Below, in pieces: positions 22,914 to 31,073 of a stretch of 39,356 bases of DNA (position 1 is its first letter; each line of letters starts with the position of its first letter). Position numbers and translations under genes: made by a program. This DNA is from an uncultured Mycolicibacterium sp. GTDB lineage: Bacteria > Actinomycetota > Actinomycetes > Mycobacteriales > Mycobacteriaceae. Under the pieces are notes generated by a model that worked only from the letters and a program-made list of their open reading frames with translations, ran no database searches and had not been told where the DNA came from. The stretch is taken from contig NZ_CALDGS010000151.1 in the NCBI RefSeq assembly GCF_937941905.1, positions 1-39,356 on the forward strand. The letters are read 5' to 3'.

Positions 22914-23315
22914 CTAACCCGCCAGGAAACTCAATCGCACCGTCCGCCGCGGGTTGTCGCGGTTGAGGTCCACCAGCACCACACTCTGCCAGGTGCCCAG
23001 CAGCGGGCGCCCGCCCTGCACCGGCACCGTCACCGACGGCGACACCAGGGCGGGCAGCACGTGGTCGGCGCCGTGGCCGGGCGAGCCGTGCCGGTGCCGG
23101 TAGCGGTCGTCGCGCGGCAGCAACCGCTCCAGGGTGTCGACGAGGTCATGGTCCGACCCCGCGCCGGTCTCGATGATCGCCACCCCGGCGGTGGCGTGCG
23201 GCACGAACACGTTGCACAACCCGTCGGCGCGCGACGCGCAGAACGCCCGCACCTCGTCGGTCAGGTCGACGATGCGCCGCCGGGCGGTGTCGACCTCGAG
23301 CACCTGCGATTCCAC
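22914..23315 (-). CDS. YjbQ family protein (UPF0047, Rv2556c-like)
   Basis: A 133-residue protein of the secondary thiamine-phosphate synthase YjbQ family. Conserved family motifs are VFVPHATAGVAIIETGAG, LERLLPRDDRYRH, GHGADHVLPALV, GTWQSVVLVDLNRDNPRRTV and the C-terminal hydrophobic strand. Some homologues show weak thiamine-phosphate synthase activity, but the true cellular role is unclear. The GTG at 23315 is chosen because it gives the Rv2556c length and lies seven bases from a TACCGT box. The gene ends upstream of the alaS leader, so alaS may also receive read-through transcription. Confidence 0.9.
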   Translation of the reverse strand: MESQVLEVDTARRRIVDLTDEVRAFCASRADGLCNVFVPHATAGVAIIETGAGSDHDLVDTLERLLPRDDRYRHRHGSPGHGADHVLPALVSPSVTVPVQGGRPLLGTWQSVVLVDLNRDNPRRTVRLSFLAG

Positions 23316-23322
23316 GCCCTCA

Positions 23323-23328
23323 ACGGTA
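23323..23328 (-). promoter_or_regulatory. Predicted -10 box, leaderless start of yjbQ-type gene
   Basis: TACCGT on the minus strand, seven bases before the GTG at 23315. Confidence 0.45.
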
Positions 23329-23368
23329 GCGATCAACGCCCGCGCGGAGGAGGCTGGAACGTGGTACC

Positions 23369-23391
23369 GGCGGCGCCGGTGGGGCGCCGCC
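23369..23391 (+). other. GC-rich hairpin upstream of the Rv2557-like gene
   Basis: A perfect 9-base stem (GGCGGCGCC) with loop GGTGG ends 19 bases before the ATG at 23411. If it lies in the transcript it would sit just upstream of the ribosome-binding region GAGGGGGTGGGCG. It may be an RNA structure or a protein-binding dyad. Confidence 0.35.
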
Positions 23392-23410
23392 CCGACCGAG
23401 GGGGTGGGCG

Positions 23411-24034
23411 ATGTTCGCACGCTCGACCACAATCCAGGCGCATCCGTCCCGCATCGACGCGGGCGTCGCGCACATCCGGTCCGAGGCGATCCCCCGGTTG
23501 CAGGCGATGCCCGGTTTCGTCGGGCTGTCGCTGCTGGTGGACCGCGACACCGGGCAGTGCATCGCCACCAGCGCCTGGGACGGCGCCGAGGCACTGGCGG
23601 CGGGCGCGGACGCGGTCGGCCCGATCCGCGAGGACGCCGTCGCGGCCTTCGGCGGCACCTGCATCGCGATCGAGGACTGGGAGGTCGCGGTTCTGCACCG
23701 CGACCACCCCGGCGGCGCCGGGGCCTGCGTGCGGGCCACCTGGATCAAGGTGGTCCCGGACCGGATCCGGCACGCGCTGGACTTCTACCGCACCGAGGTG
23801 CTGCCCGCGCTGGAGCGGTTGGACGGGTTCTGCAGCGCGAGTCTGCTGATCGACCGCGGCGCGCGACGGGCGGTGTCGTCCACGACATTCGACGGCTTCG
23901 CCGCGCTGGACCGCAACCGCGACGCGGCCACCGCACTGCGCACCGCCCGGCTGCGCGAGCTCGGCGCCGAGGCGGTCGACGTCGCCGAGTTCGAGCTGGC
24001 GGTCGCCGGACTCGGGGTGCCCGAGCTGGTCTGA
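23411..24034 (+). CDS. Rv2557/Rv2558-like protein with two tandem ABM-like repeats
   Basis: A 207-residue soluble protein without signal peptide. It has two similar halves. The first (about 20-75) contains AIPRLQAMPGFVGLSLLVDRDTG and ATSAWDGAEAL. The second (about 120-180) contains EVLPALERLDGFCSASLLIDRGA and SSTTFDGFAAL. This pattern resembles dimeric alpha-beta-barrel (antibiotic biosynthesis monooxygenase-like) domains fused in tandem. It matches the M. tuberculosis pair Rv2557/Rv2558, reported as induced on starvation and in granulomas, which lie at the same place next to Rv2556c. Only one copy is present here. No catalytic residues are evident, and the function is unknown. Confidence 0.8.
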   Translation: MFARSTTIQAHPSRIDAGVAHIRSEAIPRLQAMPGFVGLSLLVDRDTGQCIATSAWDGAEALAAGADAVGPIREDAVAAFGGTCIAIEDWEVAVLHRDHPGGAGACVRATWIKVVPDRIRHALDFYRTEVLPALERLDGFCSASLLIDRGARRAVSSTTFDGFAALDRNRDAATALRTARLRELGAEAVDVAEFELAVAGLGVPELV

Positions 24035-24042
24035 TCGAGATC

Positions 24043-24069
24043 GGTTTGCGCCGTTGCGGCGACGGGTAT
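24043..24069 (+). promoter_or_regulatory. Predicted SigF-type promoter
   Basis: GGTTT (24043-24047), a 16-base spacer and GGGTAT (24064-24069) fit the mycobacterial SigF consensus (GGTTT, 15-17 bases, GGGTA). It lies 31 bases before the start of the YeaQ/GlsB-type membrane protein gene, a typical SigF or general-stress target. Confidence 0.7.
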
Positions 24070-24100
24070 CTGCACTGCACCGGCTACCCAGGAGGAACAC

Positions 24101-24388
24101 ATGACCGTCACCGCCATCATCAGCGCAATCATCATCGGCGCCGTCATCGGCGCCCTGGCCCGGTTGGTGCTACCGGGCAAGCAGAACATCGGCGTGATCG
24201 TCACGGTGCTGGTCGGCATCGTGTCGGCACTGATCGGGACCGCGATCGCCCGTGCCATCGGCATCCCCACCGCCACCAGCGGGGTGGACTGGCTGGAGTT
24301 GCTGGTGCAGCTCGTGGTCGCGGTGATCGGGGTGGCGATCGCTGCCGCGATCATGGGCCGGCGTCGGCCCGGGGCGATCGGGCACTAG
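24101..24388 (+). CDS. GlsB/YeaQ/YmgE family stress-response membrane protein
   Basis: A 95-residue integral membrane protein with three hydrophobic segments, about residues 3-24, 30-53 and 65-85. The Gly-rich helix pattern AIIIGAVIGALARLVLPG and the closing AAAIMGRRRP are typical of the YeaQ/YmgE (transglycosylase-associated) family. These proteins are induced in general stress and are linked to envelope integrity, but their molecular role is not known. AGGAGG lies five bases before the ATG. The SigF-type promoter directly upstream suggests stress-dependent expression. The gene converges on rarA with 27 bases between. Confidence 0.9.
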   Translation: MTVTAIISAIIIGAVIGALARLVLPGKQNIGVIVTVLVGIVSALIGTAIARAIGIPTATSGVDWLELLVQLVVAVIGVAIAAAIMGRRRPGAIGH

Positions 24389-24415
24389 CCGGACCCCGAA
24401 ACCCGGGCGCACGGG

Positions 24416-25756
24416 TCAGCGCCTGCGGCGGATGATCGCCCGCAGGCGCTGCACCCGTTCGACCAGGTCGCGTTCCCGCCCGCGCCCGGTCGGCTGGTAG
24501 TAGTCCACGCCGACCAGGGTGTCGGGCGGGTACTGCTGTGCCACCACCCCGTCCGGGTGGTCGTGGGAGTACTTGTAGCCCTGGGCGTGACCGAGCCGCG
24601 CCGCCCCGGAGTAGTGACCGTCGCGCAGGTGCGCCGGCACCGGGCCGGCCTTGCCGGCCTTGACGTCGGCGATCGCGGCGAACAGCGCGGTGGTGACCGC
24701 GTTGGACTTCGGCGCGGTGGCCAGGTGCACGGTGGCGTGGGCGAGGGTGAGTTGCGCCTCGGGCATGCCGATCAGCTGCACGGTCTGCGCCGCGGCCACC
24801 GCGGTCTGCAGCGCCGACGGGTCGGCCATCCCGATGTCCTCGCTGGCCAGGATCATCAGCCGGCGCGCGATGAACCGCGGGTCCTCCCCCGCCACCAGCA
24901 TCCGGGCCAGGTAGTGCAGTGCGGCGTCGACGTCGGAGCCGCGCACGCTCTTGATGAAGGCGCTGATCACGTCGTAGTGCTGGTCGCCGTCGCGGTCGTA
25001 GCGCACCGCGGCCTGGTCCAACGACTGCTCGACGGTCTCGACGGTGACCCGGTCGGTCTCCTCGGCGGCCACCTCCAACGCGGTCAGCGCCCGGCGGGCG
25101 TCGCCGGCCGACAGCTGCACGATGAGCTCGACCGCGTCGTCGTCGACCTCGACCCGCCCGCCCAGACCGCGCGGGTCGGTGATGGCGCGGCGCAGCACGG
25201 TGCGCACCGCGTCCGGGCCGAGCGGCTGCAGCTGCAGGATCAGCGAGCGGCTCAGCAGCGGCGCGACCACCGAGAACGACGGGTTCTCGGTGGTGGCCGC
25301 GACGAGCAGCACCACCCGGTTCTCCACCGCGGCCAGCAGCGCGTCCTGCTGGGCCTTGTTGAAGCGGTGCACCTCGTCGATGAACAGCACGGTCTGCCGG
25401 CCCTGCACGGCGGCCCGCCGCGCCGCGTCGATGACCTCGCGCACCTCCTTGACCCCGGCCGACAGCGCCGAGAGCATCTCGAACCGCCGCCCGGTGGCCT
25501 GCGAGATCAGCGAGGCCAGGGTGGTCTTGCCGGTGCCGGGCGGGCCGTAGAGGATGACCGACGCCGCCCCGGTGCCCTGCACCAGCCGGCGCAGCGGCGA
25601 GTTCGGCTTCAGCAGGTGGTCCTGGCCGACCACCTCGTCGAGGCTGGCCGGCCGCATGCGAACGGCCAGCGGCACGTTCGGGCCGGTGTCGTACAGACCG
25701 CCGGCGGGCGCCGGTTCGGGTGCGCCGCCGGGCAGGTCGAAGAGGCTGTCGGACAC
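24416..25756 (-). CDS. rarA: Replication-associated recombination protein RarA (MgsA)
   Basis: A AAA+ ATPase of the clamp-loader/WRNIP1 family acting at stalled replication forks. The 446-residue protein has Walker A GPPGTGKT (residues 71-78), Walker B VLFIDEVHRF, sensor 1 ATTENPSF and an Arg-finger region LLSRSLILQL. The C-terminal tetramerisation domain includes YDVISAFIKSVRGSD and LARMLVAGEDPRFIARRL. The N-terminal SLFDLPG resembles a weak beta-clamp-binding peptide. It corresponds to Rv2559c. The GTG start at 25756 is preceded by an imperfect box (TAAGCC) seven bases away. Confidence 0.95.
   Translation of the reverse strand: MSDSLFDLPGGAPEPAPAGGLYDTGPNVPLAVRMRPASLDEVVGQDHLLKPNSPLRRLVQGTGAASVILYGPPGTGKTTLASLISQATGRRFEMLSALSAGVKEVREVIDAARRAAVQGRQTVLFIDEVHRFNKAQQDALLAAVENRVVLLVAATTENPSFSVVAPLLSRSLILQLQPLGPDAVRTVLRRAITDPRGLGGRVEVDDDAVELIVQLSAGDARRALTALEVAAEETDRVTVETVEQSLDQAAVRYDRDGDQHYDVISAFIKSVRGSDVDAALHYLARMLVAGEDPRFIARRLMILASEDIGMADPSALQTAVAAAQTVQLIGMPEAQLTLAHATVHLATAPKSNAVTTALFAAIADVKAGKAGPVPAHLRDGHYSGAARLGHAQGYKYSHDHPDGVVAQQYPPDTLVGVDYYQPTGRGRERDLVERVQRLRAIIRRRR
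24417..24451. terminator. Inverted repeat at the 3' end of rarA
   Basis: A perfect 12-base stem (CAGCGCCTGCGG) with an 11-base loop covers the last codons and stop of rarA and lies 28 bases after the convergent stress-protein gene. It could stop transcription from the plus side; for rarA it would be a 3'-end RNA structure. Confidence 0.5.
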
Positions 25757-25787
25757 GGTTCCAGGCTTACCACTCCAACGGCGACCG

Positions 25788-26621
25788 CTAGTCGGTGGCC
25801 GTGACGAAGTCGATGAGTTCCTCGACCCGGCCGATCAGCGCCGGTTCCAGGTCGGTCCAGTCCCGCACCCGGCCGCGGATGCGCTGCCAGGCCGCGGCGA
25901 TGTCGGCCTGGTCGGCGTGCGGCCAGCCCAGCGCCCGGCAGACACCGGTCTTCCAGTCGGTGCCGCGCGGGATCTCCGGCCAGGCCGCCAGCCCCAGCCG
26001 GGCCGGTTTGACCGCCTGCCAGATGTCGATGAACGGGTGCCCGACGACCAGGGTGTGCTCGCCGCCGGGGCCGCGACGCACCTGCTCGGCGATGCGCGAC
26101 TCCTTGGAGCCGGCGACGAGGTGGTCGACGAGCACGCCGAGCCGCCGCCCGGGACCGGGCCGGAACTCGGCCACGATGTCGGCCAGATCGTCGATGCCGC
26201 CGAGGTGTTCGACCACCACGCCCTCGATGCGCAGGTCGTCGCCCCAGACCTGTTCGACGAGTTCGGCGTCGTGACGGCCCTCGACGTAGATGCGGCTGGC
26301 CCGCGCCACCCGGGCCCGCTGCCCGGGCACGGCGATCGAGCCGGACCTGGTGCGGGTGGGCCGCTGCGGGGCGGGCTTGCGGGGTTTGGTGAGGATGACC
26401 GGCTTGCCGTCGATGAGGTAGCCGGGCCCGATCGGGAACGACTTCACCCGGCCGTGCCGGTCCTCCAGCTGCATCCGGTCGAACTCGACGTGCACCACCG
26501 CACCGACGAATCCGGTCTCGACGTCCTCGACGACCAGCCCGAGCTCGACGGGGTGCTCGACCGAGCGGGGCCGGCGGTGCGGGTTGTCGGCCAGGACATC
26601 TCTGCCATAGCGATCAGCCAC
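25788..26621 (-). CDS. DUF3097 protein with TOPRIM-like motif
   Basis: A 277-residue soluble protein of the actinobacterial DUF3097 family. The N-terminal part (about 25-75) looks like a small beta domain (LGLVVEDVETGFVGAVVHV). A basic linker (KPRKPAPQRPTRTRSG) follows. The middle region contains IYVEGRHDAELVEQVWG and later GVLVDHLVAGSKE, the Glu...Asp-x-x arrangement of TOPRIM nuclease/primase-type domains. The C-terminus is helical (WTDLEPALIGRVEELIDFV). A nucleic-acid role is therefore possible but untested. The GTG at 26621 is six bases from a TAGGAT box that begins with the stop codon of the preceding gene, so it can be transcribed on its own. Confidence 0.85.
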   Translation of the reverse strand: MADRYGRDVLADNPHRRPRSVEHPVELGLVVEDVETGFVGAVVHVEFDRMQLEDRHGRVKSFPIGPGYLIDGKPVILTKPRKPAPQRPTRTRSGSIAVPGQRARVARASRIYVEGRHDAELVEQVWGDDLRIEGVVVEHLGGIDDLADIVAEFRPGPGRRLGVLVDHLVAGSKESRIAEQVRRGPGGEHTLVVGHPFIDIWQAVKPARLGLAAWPEIPRGTDWKTGVCRALGWPHADQADIAAAWQRIRGRVRDWTDLEPALIGRVEELIDFVTATD

Positions 26622-26627
26622 CGGCCG

Positions 26628-26633
26628 ATCCTA
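26628..26633 (-). promoter_or_regulatory. Predicted -10 box overlapping the upstream stop codon
   Basis: TAGGAT on the minus strand. Its TAG is the stop codon of the metallopeptidase gene, and the DUF3097 GTG follows six bases later. Confidence 0.55.
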
Positions 26634-27611
26634 TGACCCGGCCCCGACGGCGCCCGCTTCGACGACCGTGTGCACCCAGCGCATCTTGTCCAGCACCGGC
26701 GGGGCGAGCACGAACGGGTACAGGTCGGGCCGGCCCATGGAGCGGTTGAGCATGTTGAGCGCCCAGGTCAGCGGCAGCCACAGCGCGATCAGGGTGTCGA
26801 AGTCCGCCCCGCCGGACAGCCCGCCCGCGGCCGGGGCCGACCCGAAGGCCGCGGCGGTGTCGAGGGTGTCGCGGATGTGCAGATAGTGGGCGAAGGTCTC
26901 GGCCCAGTCCTCGGCGGGGTGCATGGTGGCATAGGCCGACACGTGCCGACCGTTCCAGTCCGGCGGCGGGCCGTCCCGGTAGTGCCGGTCCAGGGCGGCC
27001 CGGTAGTCGGTGTCGGGGTCGCCGAACAGTTCGGCGAACCGGCGCCGCCGGCCCGGATCGGGTGCGACGAGCACGGTGTAGTACCAGTGCCCGATCTCGT
27101 GGCGGAAGTGGCCGAGCAGGGTGCGGTAGGGCTCGTCGAGCGCCACCCGCACCCGCTCCCGGTGCACGTCGTCGCCCTCGGCGAGGTCCAGCGTGATCAC
27201 GCCGTCGGCGTGCCCGGTGACCACCCCCGCGTCGCGGCTGGACAGCAGGTCGAAGGCCAGGCCGCGCTCGGGGTCGGCGTCGCGGCCGGCGATCGGCAGG
27301 CCGAGCTCGACCAGTTCGGCGACCAGCCGGCGCTTGGCGGTTTCGGCGGCGGCGAACGCGGCCAGCGCGGCGGTGTCGTCGTCGGCCGGCCGGGTCCGCG
27401 TCAACGCGCAGGACAGGCACTGCGGCCGGCCCGGCTCGGCCAGCCAGTTGCACTGGGCCAGGCCGCGGTTGGCGCACCAGTCGCGCTCGGCGGTGCGCTC
27501 CCGGAAGGCCAGGGCCGCCGGGTCGAATCCGACCTCGGCCCCGCAGTGCAGGCAGCGCGAGTTCTCGAAGGCCAGCCGCTGCCCGCAGCGGGGGCAGCCC
27601 AGGTCACGCAT
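26631..27611 (-). CDS. Zinc-ribbon putative metallopeptidase (Rv2568c-like)
   Basis: A 326-residue protein starting with a zinc ribbon (Cys6, Cys9, Cys20, Cys23). A second Cys set follows (Cys46, Cys54, Cys65, Cys68). The rest is a gluzincin-like domain with HEIGH at 171-175 (FRHEIGHWYY) and a downstream Glu in DWAETFAHYLHIRD. It belongs to the family annotated as putative zinc-binding metallopeptidase (DUF2248-type). No signal peptide is visible, so it is cytoplasmic. The ATG at 27611 overlaps the transglutaminase gene by eight bases, so the two are coupled. Proteolytic activity is predicted from the intact motif; the substrate is unknown but probably tied to the ATP-grasp/transglutaminase neighbours. 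Confidence 0.88.
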   Translation of the reverse strand: MRDLGCPRCGQRLAFENSRCLHCGAEVGFDPAALAFRERTAERDWCANRGLAQCNWLAEPGRPQCLSCALTRTRPADDDTAALAAFAAAETAKRRLVAELVELGLPIAGRDADPERGLAFDLLSSRDAGVVTGHADGVITLDLAEGDDVHRERVRVALDEPYRTLLGHFRHEIGHWYYTVLVAPDPGRRRRFAELFGDPDTDYRAALDRHYRDGPPPDWNGRHVSAYATMHPAEDWAETFAHYLHIRDTLDTAAAFGSAPAAGGLSGGADFDTLIALWLPLTWALNMLNRSMGRPDLYPFVLAPPVLDKMRWVHTVVEAGAVGAGS

Positions 27612-28491
27612 CGGGATGCACGGCGAGCGGGGCCACGTCGACCGAGACCTCGATCTCGCTGTGGCCGGAGTCGGTGAAGATGATGCCGCGCAGCGGTGGG
27701 ACGTCGATGTAGTCGCGGCCGTGCGCGACGACGATGTAGCGCTCGTCGGTGAGCGTGTTGTTGGTCGGGTCCAGGCCCAGCCAGCGCTGCGGGGTCCACA
27801 CCGCGGCCCAGGCGTGTGTCGCGTCCGCGCCCACCATCCGTTCCTTTCCGGGGGGCGGGTCGGTCGCCAGGTACCCCGAGACGTAGCTTGCGGCAAGGCC
27901 GTTGGCGCGCAGGCAGGCGATCGCCAGCCGCGCGAAGTCCTGGCATACCCCTTCCCGCGCGGCCAAAACCTCGGCCACCCGGGTGGACACGGTGGTGGCC
28001 CCGGAGCGGTAGGTGAAGTCGGCGTGGATGCGGCCGGTCAGCTCGCGCAGCACCTCGACCAGCGGGCGGCCGGGCACGAAACTCGGTGCGGCGTAGGCGC
28101 GCACCGCCTCGGTGATCTCCGGTGGGTCGAGATCCAGGGTGAACTCGACCGCCGCCGCCCCACCCTGCCCGGCCGGGCGGGCCCGTTCCCAGGGCACCCG
28201 GGCCGCGGCGTCGTCGTAGTGGCCGGGCGGCGGCGGGGCCACCTCCACGAGCGCCTCGCTGGTCACCGTCAGCACCCGGTGCCGTTCGGTGACATGGAAG
28301 TAGGTGCTGATGTTGCCGTAGACGTCGCGGCTGGTCGACCGGTCGGCCGGGGCCGGGTCGATGGTCAGCCGGTGGCTCAGGCAGCGCTGCCGCGGGGTGT
28401 CGCGCGGGGTGAGGAAACCGCGGCCGTAGGAGCTGCGCACGTCGCCGTCGTAGCGGTAGACGGTGCGGTGGGTGATCGCGTAACGCCTCAC
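27604..28491 (-). CDS. Transglutaminase-like cysteine protease family protein (Rv2569c-like)
   Basis: A 295-residue cytoplasmic protein. The N-terminal beta domain (about 1-90) has RYAITHRTVYRYDGDV and SHRLTIDPAP, typical of the bacterial transglutaminase N-terminal region. The catalytic core shows Cys183 in REGVCQDFARLAI, His226 in DATHAWAAVW and Asp241 in LDPTNNT, so the triad is complete. Such proteins are usually predicted to be peptidases or amidases rather than cross-linkers. The GTG start at 28491 overlaps the ATP-grasp gene stop (GTGA), and the stop is overlapped by the metallopeptidase start. The pairing with ATP-grasp/alpha-E genes is conserved in many bacteria. Confidence 0.92.
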   Translation of the reverse strand: MRRYAITHRTVYRYDGDVRSSYGRGFLTPRDTPRQRCLSHRLTIDPAPADRSTSRDVYGNISTYFHVTERHRVLTVTSEALVEVAPPPPGHYDDAAARVPWERARPAGQGGAAAVEFTLDLDPPEITEAVRAYAAPSFVPGRPLVEVLRELTGRIHADFTYRSGATTVSTRVAEVLAAREGVCQDFARLAIACLRANGLAASYVSGYLATDPPPGKERMVGADATHAWAAVWTPQRWLGLDPTNNTLTDERYIVVAHGRDYIDVPPLRGIIFTDSGHSEIEVSVDVAPLAVHPDA

Positions 28492-31067
28492 GGCAGCACC
28501 CGCCGTTCGTCCGGGCCCCAGATCGGCTGCATGTGGCCGGGCACCGACAGCCCGGTGCGCACGATCAGCTCGGTGAGCTCGTCCAGGCCGGCGCCGAGTT
28601 CGTCGAGCAGCCCGGCCAGTTCGGCGCGGTGGCCGTCGGCGCCGGCCTCCTGCAGGTCGGCCGGGTCCACCCGGCGCAGCCGGGCGGCCAGCTCGTCGGC
28701 GCGGCGCTGCAGCGGCCCGGCGGCCGGGGCGCCGGGCAGGGCACCCAGCCGGTCGTGCAGCACGGCGAACTGGTGGGCCAGCGAGCGCGGGTTGTCGGCG
28801 GCCAGCAGCACCAGCTCGGCGACCCCGGCGATGCCGTCGCCGGCCGGATGGCGGCGCCGGTACATGATCGCCGACTCGCAGACCACCAGCACCGCCTCGG
28901 TGACGGCGCGGTCGGCGGCCGGGTCGCGCACGGTGGTCAGCGTCGCGCCCAGCAGGCGGGTGATCCAGCGGGCGCGCTCGATGCGCTTGCCGATGTCGGC
29001 CATGCACCAGCCGACGTCGCGGACCATCGACTCGGCGGCCACCCCGGACAGCGCCAGCATGCCGCCCAGGGTGCGGCTGTGCGCGCCGGCCAGGTAGGTC
29101 TCGACGGCGGCCGGGTCGCCGGGGTCGGGGCGGCGGGCCAGGGCGCGCTCCACCGCGGCGAGCACCATCCAGGTGTCGTTGGACATCTGGTCGCGCACCG
29201 CCCGGGCGGCGCGGCCGAGCTCACGCACCGCCGCGACCAGCGAGCCGGGCCGGCCCGGGTCGGCGGTCAGCGCCAGCAGCAGCCCGGGCACGTCGGCCCC
29301 GGCCGGGTCGAGGTCGGTGCCGGTGATCCGGCCCAGCGCGGCGAGCAGCACCGGCACGCACGCCGCGTCCGGGGTCTGCTGGCGGTAGCGGTACTCGTGG
29401 TGGCGTTCCCGGACGACGGTGAGCAACCGGGCGGTCTGCTCGGCGCGCTCGGCGTAGCGACCGAACCGGAACAGGTCGGCCAGCACCCGCGGCGAGCTGA
29501 CCGCGCGGGTGGGGCTGGGGGCGATCCGCGGCGCCGGGGCCGCGCCCTCCCCCACCTGGGTGCGGGCCGGGGCGCGCACCCAGACGTCCTTGGCGGCCAC
29601 CGCGTGGTTGGGGAAGGTCGGTCCGTCGCCGGGCAGCACGTAGCCCAGCCCGCCGACCAGCGGCACGTAGCCGCCGCGGTGGGCGACGGCGAACAGCCGC
29701 AACCCGACGGCGGCGGCCGTCAGCCCGCCCGGGCGGCAGTCGGTGGGGGCGGTGGCCAGCAGCGGCGGCTCCTGGCCCACCCAGCGCCACGGTTCGGCCT
29801 CGATGCGGGTGGCCAACTCGGCGCGCTGCGCGGCGCTCAGCGCCGCGCCGGACACCGCCGGTGCGCCGTCGACCGGCCGCAGCACCAGCCGGTCGAGGTT
29901 GGCCAGCAGGTGTGAGCGTTCCGCGGCGATGCCGCCCCAGTACATCACCGGCCCGGCCAGCAGCGGTTCCTCGTCGAGCAGCAGCTTGGCCAGCTCGGGC
30001 AGGAACCGGCCGATCCCGGGGCTCTCCAGGATGCCGCTGCCCAGGGTGTTGACCACGCTGACCGAGCCGCGGCGGGCCGCCTCGACCAGCCCGGCCACCC
30101 CGGTGCGGGAGTCGGGCCGCAGGTCCAGCGGGTCGGCGTCGAGGGCGTCGACCCGGCGCAGCACCACGTCGACGCGTTCGAGGGTGCCCAGCGAGCGCAT
30201 CCACAGCGCCCCGTCGCGCACCACCAGGTCGGCGCTCTCCACCAGCGGGAAGCCCAGCACCCCGGCCAGGTAGGCGTCGTCGAAGCGGTCCCCGCCGGCG
30301 CCGAGCACCACCACGGTCGGTTCGTCGGCGCCCTCCGGGGCGGCGTCGATGAGCGCCAGCCGCAGCGCCTGCGCCCACGGCGAGGCCGGCCGGGGTGCGA
30401 TGCGTTCGTAGAGGTCGGCGAAGCCGTGCGCGACCACCCGCCGACCGGCCAGGGCGTAGGCCGCCCCGACCGGCGTCTGGGTCCGGTCGACGTGCACCCG
30501 GTAGTCGCCGTCGGCGTCGCGGCCGAGGTCGCAGGCGTACAGGAACAGCTGGTGCCGGCCGGGCAGCCGGATGTCGGCGGCCGCGCGCACGTAGCCGGGG
30601 TGGGCGAACAGCAGCTGCGGCGGCAGCACCCCGCTGGTGACGGCGTGGCGGGGCCCGTAGAGGTCGGCCAGCACCGCGTCGAGCAGCCGGGCGCGCTGCA
30701 CCAGCCCGGTCTCCAGCCAGTCCCACTCGTCGGCGGCGATGATCAGCGGGACGGCGTCCAGCCGCCAGGGCTGCGGGGCGGCCGCGCCGGGCGGCAGGTG
30801 GCTGATGCCGGCGTTCTCGACAAGCTCGGCGACCGCGGCGCGCAGCCGGTCCAGTCCGGCGGCGCCGCGATCGGCCAGGCACTCGGCGACCTCGCGCCAG
30901 GCCGGGCGGACCGCGCCGGTGGGGTCGAGGAACTCGTCATGACCCCCGACCGCCCCGTACCCGCGCGACTCCGGCCCGAACAGCGGCCGCTGGGCCAGCG
31001 CGGCGCGGTAGGCCGCCAGCAGGCGGTCCGGATCGGCGACCGGGGTGGTCGGGCCAGGCACCATCAC
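28488..31067 (-). CDS. Circularly permuted ATP-grasp / alpha-E fusion protein (Rv2567-like)
   Basis: An 859-residue fusion. The N-terminal about 480 residues are the circularly permuted ATP-grasp domain (DUF404/DUF407), with RARLLDAVLADLYGPR, LFLYACDLGRDADGDY, DRTQTPVGAAYALAGRR and VVNTLGSGILESPGIGRF. The C-terminal part (about 510-859) is the all-helical alpha-E domain (DUF403), beginning VLADLFRFGRYAERAEQTARLL. ATP-grasp enzymes of this class are predicted to form amide bonds to peptides, with alpha-E as partner. The GTG at 31067 (ATG 31064 follows directly) is six bases from a TACGGT box, making it the first gene of a three-gene coupled operon. No substrate peptide gene is visible. Confidence 0.92.
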   Translation of the reverse strand: MMVPGPTTPVADPDRLLAAYRAALAQRPLFGPESRGYGAVGGHDEFLDPTGAVRPAWREVAECLADRGAAGLDRLRAAVAELVENAGISHLPPGAAAPQPWRLDAVPLIIAADEWDWLETGLVQRARLLDAVLADLYGPRHAVTSGVLPPQLLFAHPGYVRAAADIRLPGRHQLFLYACDLGRDADGDYRVHVDRTQTPVGAAYALAGRRVVAHGFADLYERIAPRPASPWAQALRLALIDAAPEGADEPTVVVLGAGGDRFDDAYLAGVLGFPLVESADLVVRDGALWMRSLGTLERVDVVLRRVDALDADPLDLRPDSRTGVAGLVEAARRGSVSVVNTLGSGILESPGIGRFLPELAKLLLDEEPLLAGPVMYWGGIAAERSHLLANLDRLVLRPVDGAPAVSGAALSAAQRAELATRIEAEPWRWVGQEPPLLATAPTDCRPGGLTAAAVGLRLFAVAHRGGYVPLVGGLGYVLPGDGPTFPNHAVAAKDVWVRAPARTQVGEGAAPAPRIAPSPTRAVSSPRVLADLFRFGRYAERAEQTARLLTVVRERHHEYRYRQQTPDAACVPVLLAALGRITGTDLDPAGADVPGLLLALTADPGRPGSLVAAVRELGRAARAVRDQMSNDTWMVLAAVERALARRPDPGDPAAVETYLAGAHSRTLGGMLALSGVAAESMVRDVGWCMADIGKRIERARWITRLLGATLTTVRDPAADRAVTEAVLVVCESAIMYRRRHPAGDGIAGVAELVLLAADNPRSLAHQFAVLHDRLGALPGAPAAGPLQRRADELAARLRRVDPADLQEAGADGHRAELAGLLDELGAGLDELTELIVRTGLSVPGHMQPIWGPDERRVLP

Positions 31068-31073
31068 GCAAGC

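Noticed and set aside
19663..22917. A very long open frame (over 1000 codons) on the plus strand opposite alaS and ruvX
   Set aside because: It mirrors the GC-rich third positions of the real minus-strand genes. Its translation is His/Gly/Val-rich with no recognisable domain.
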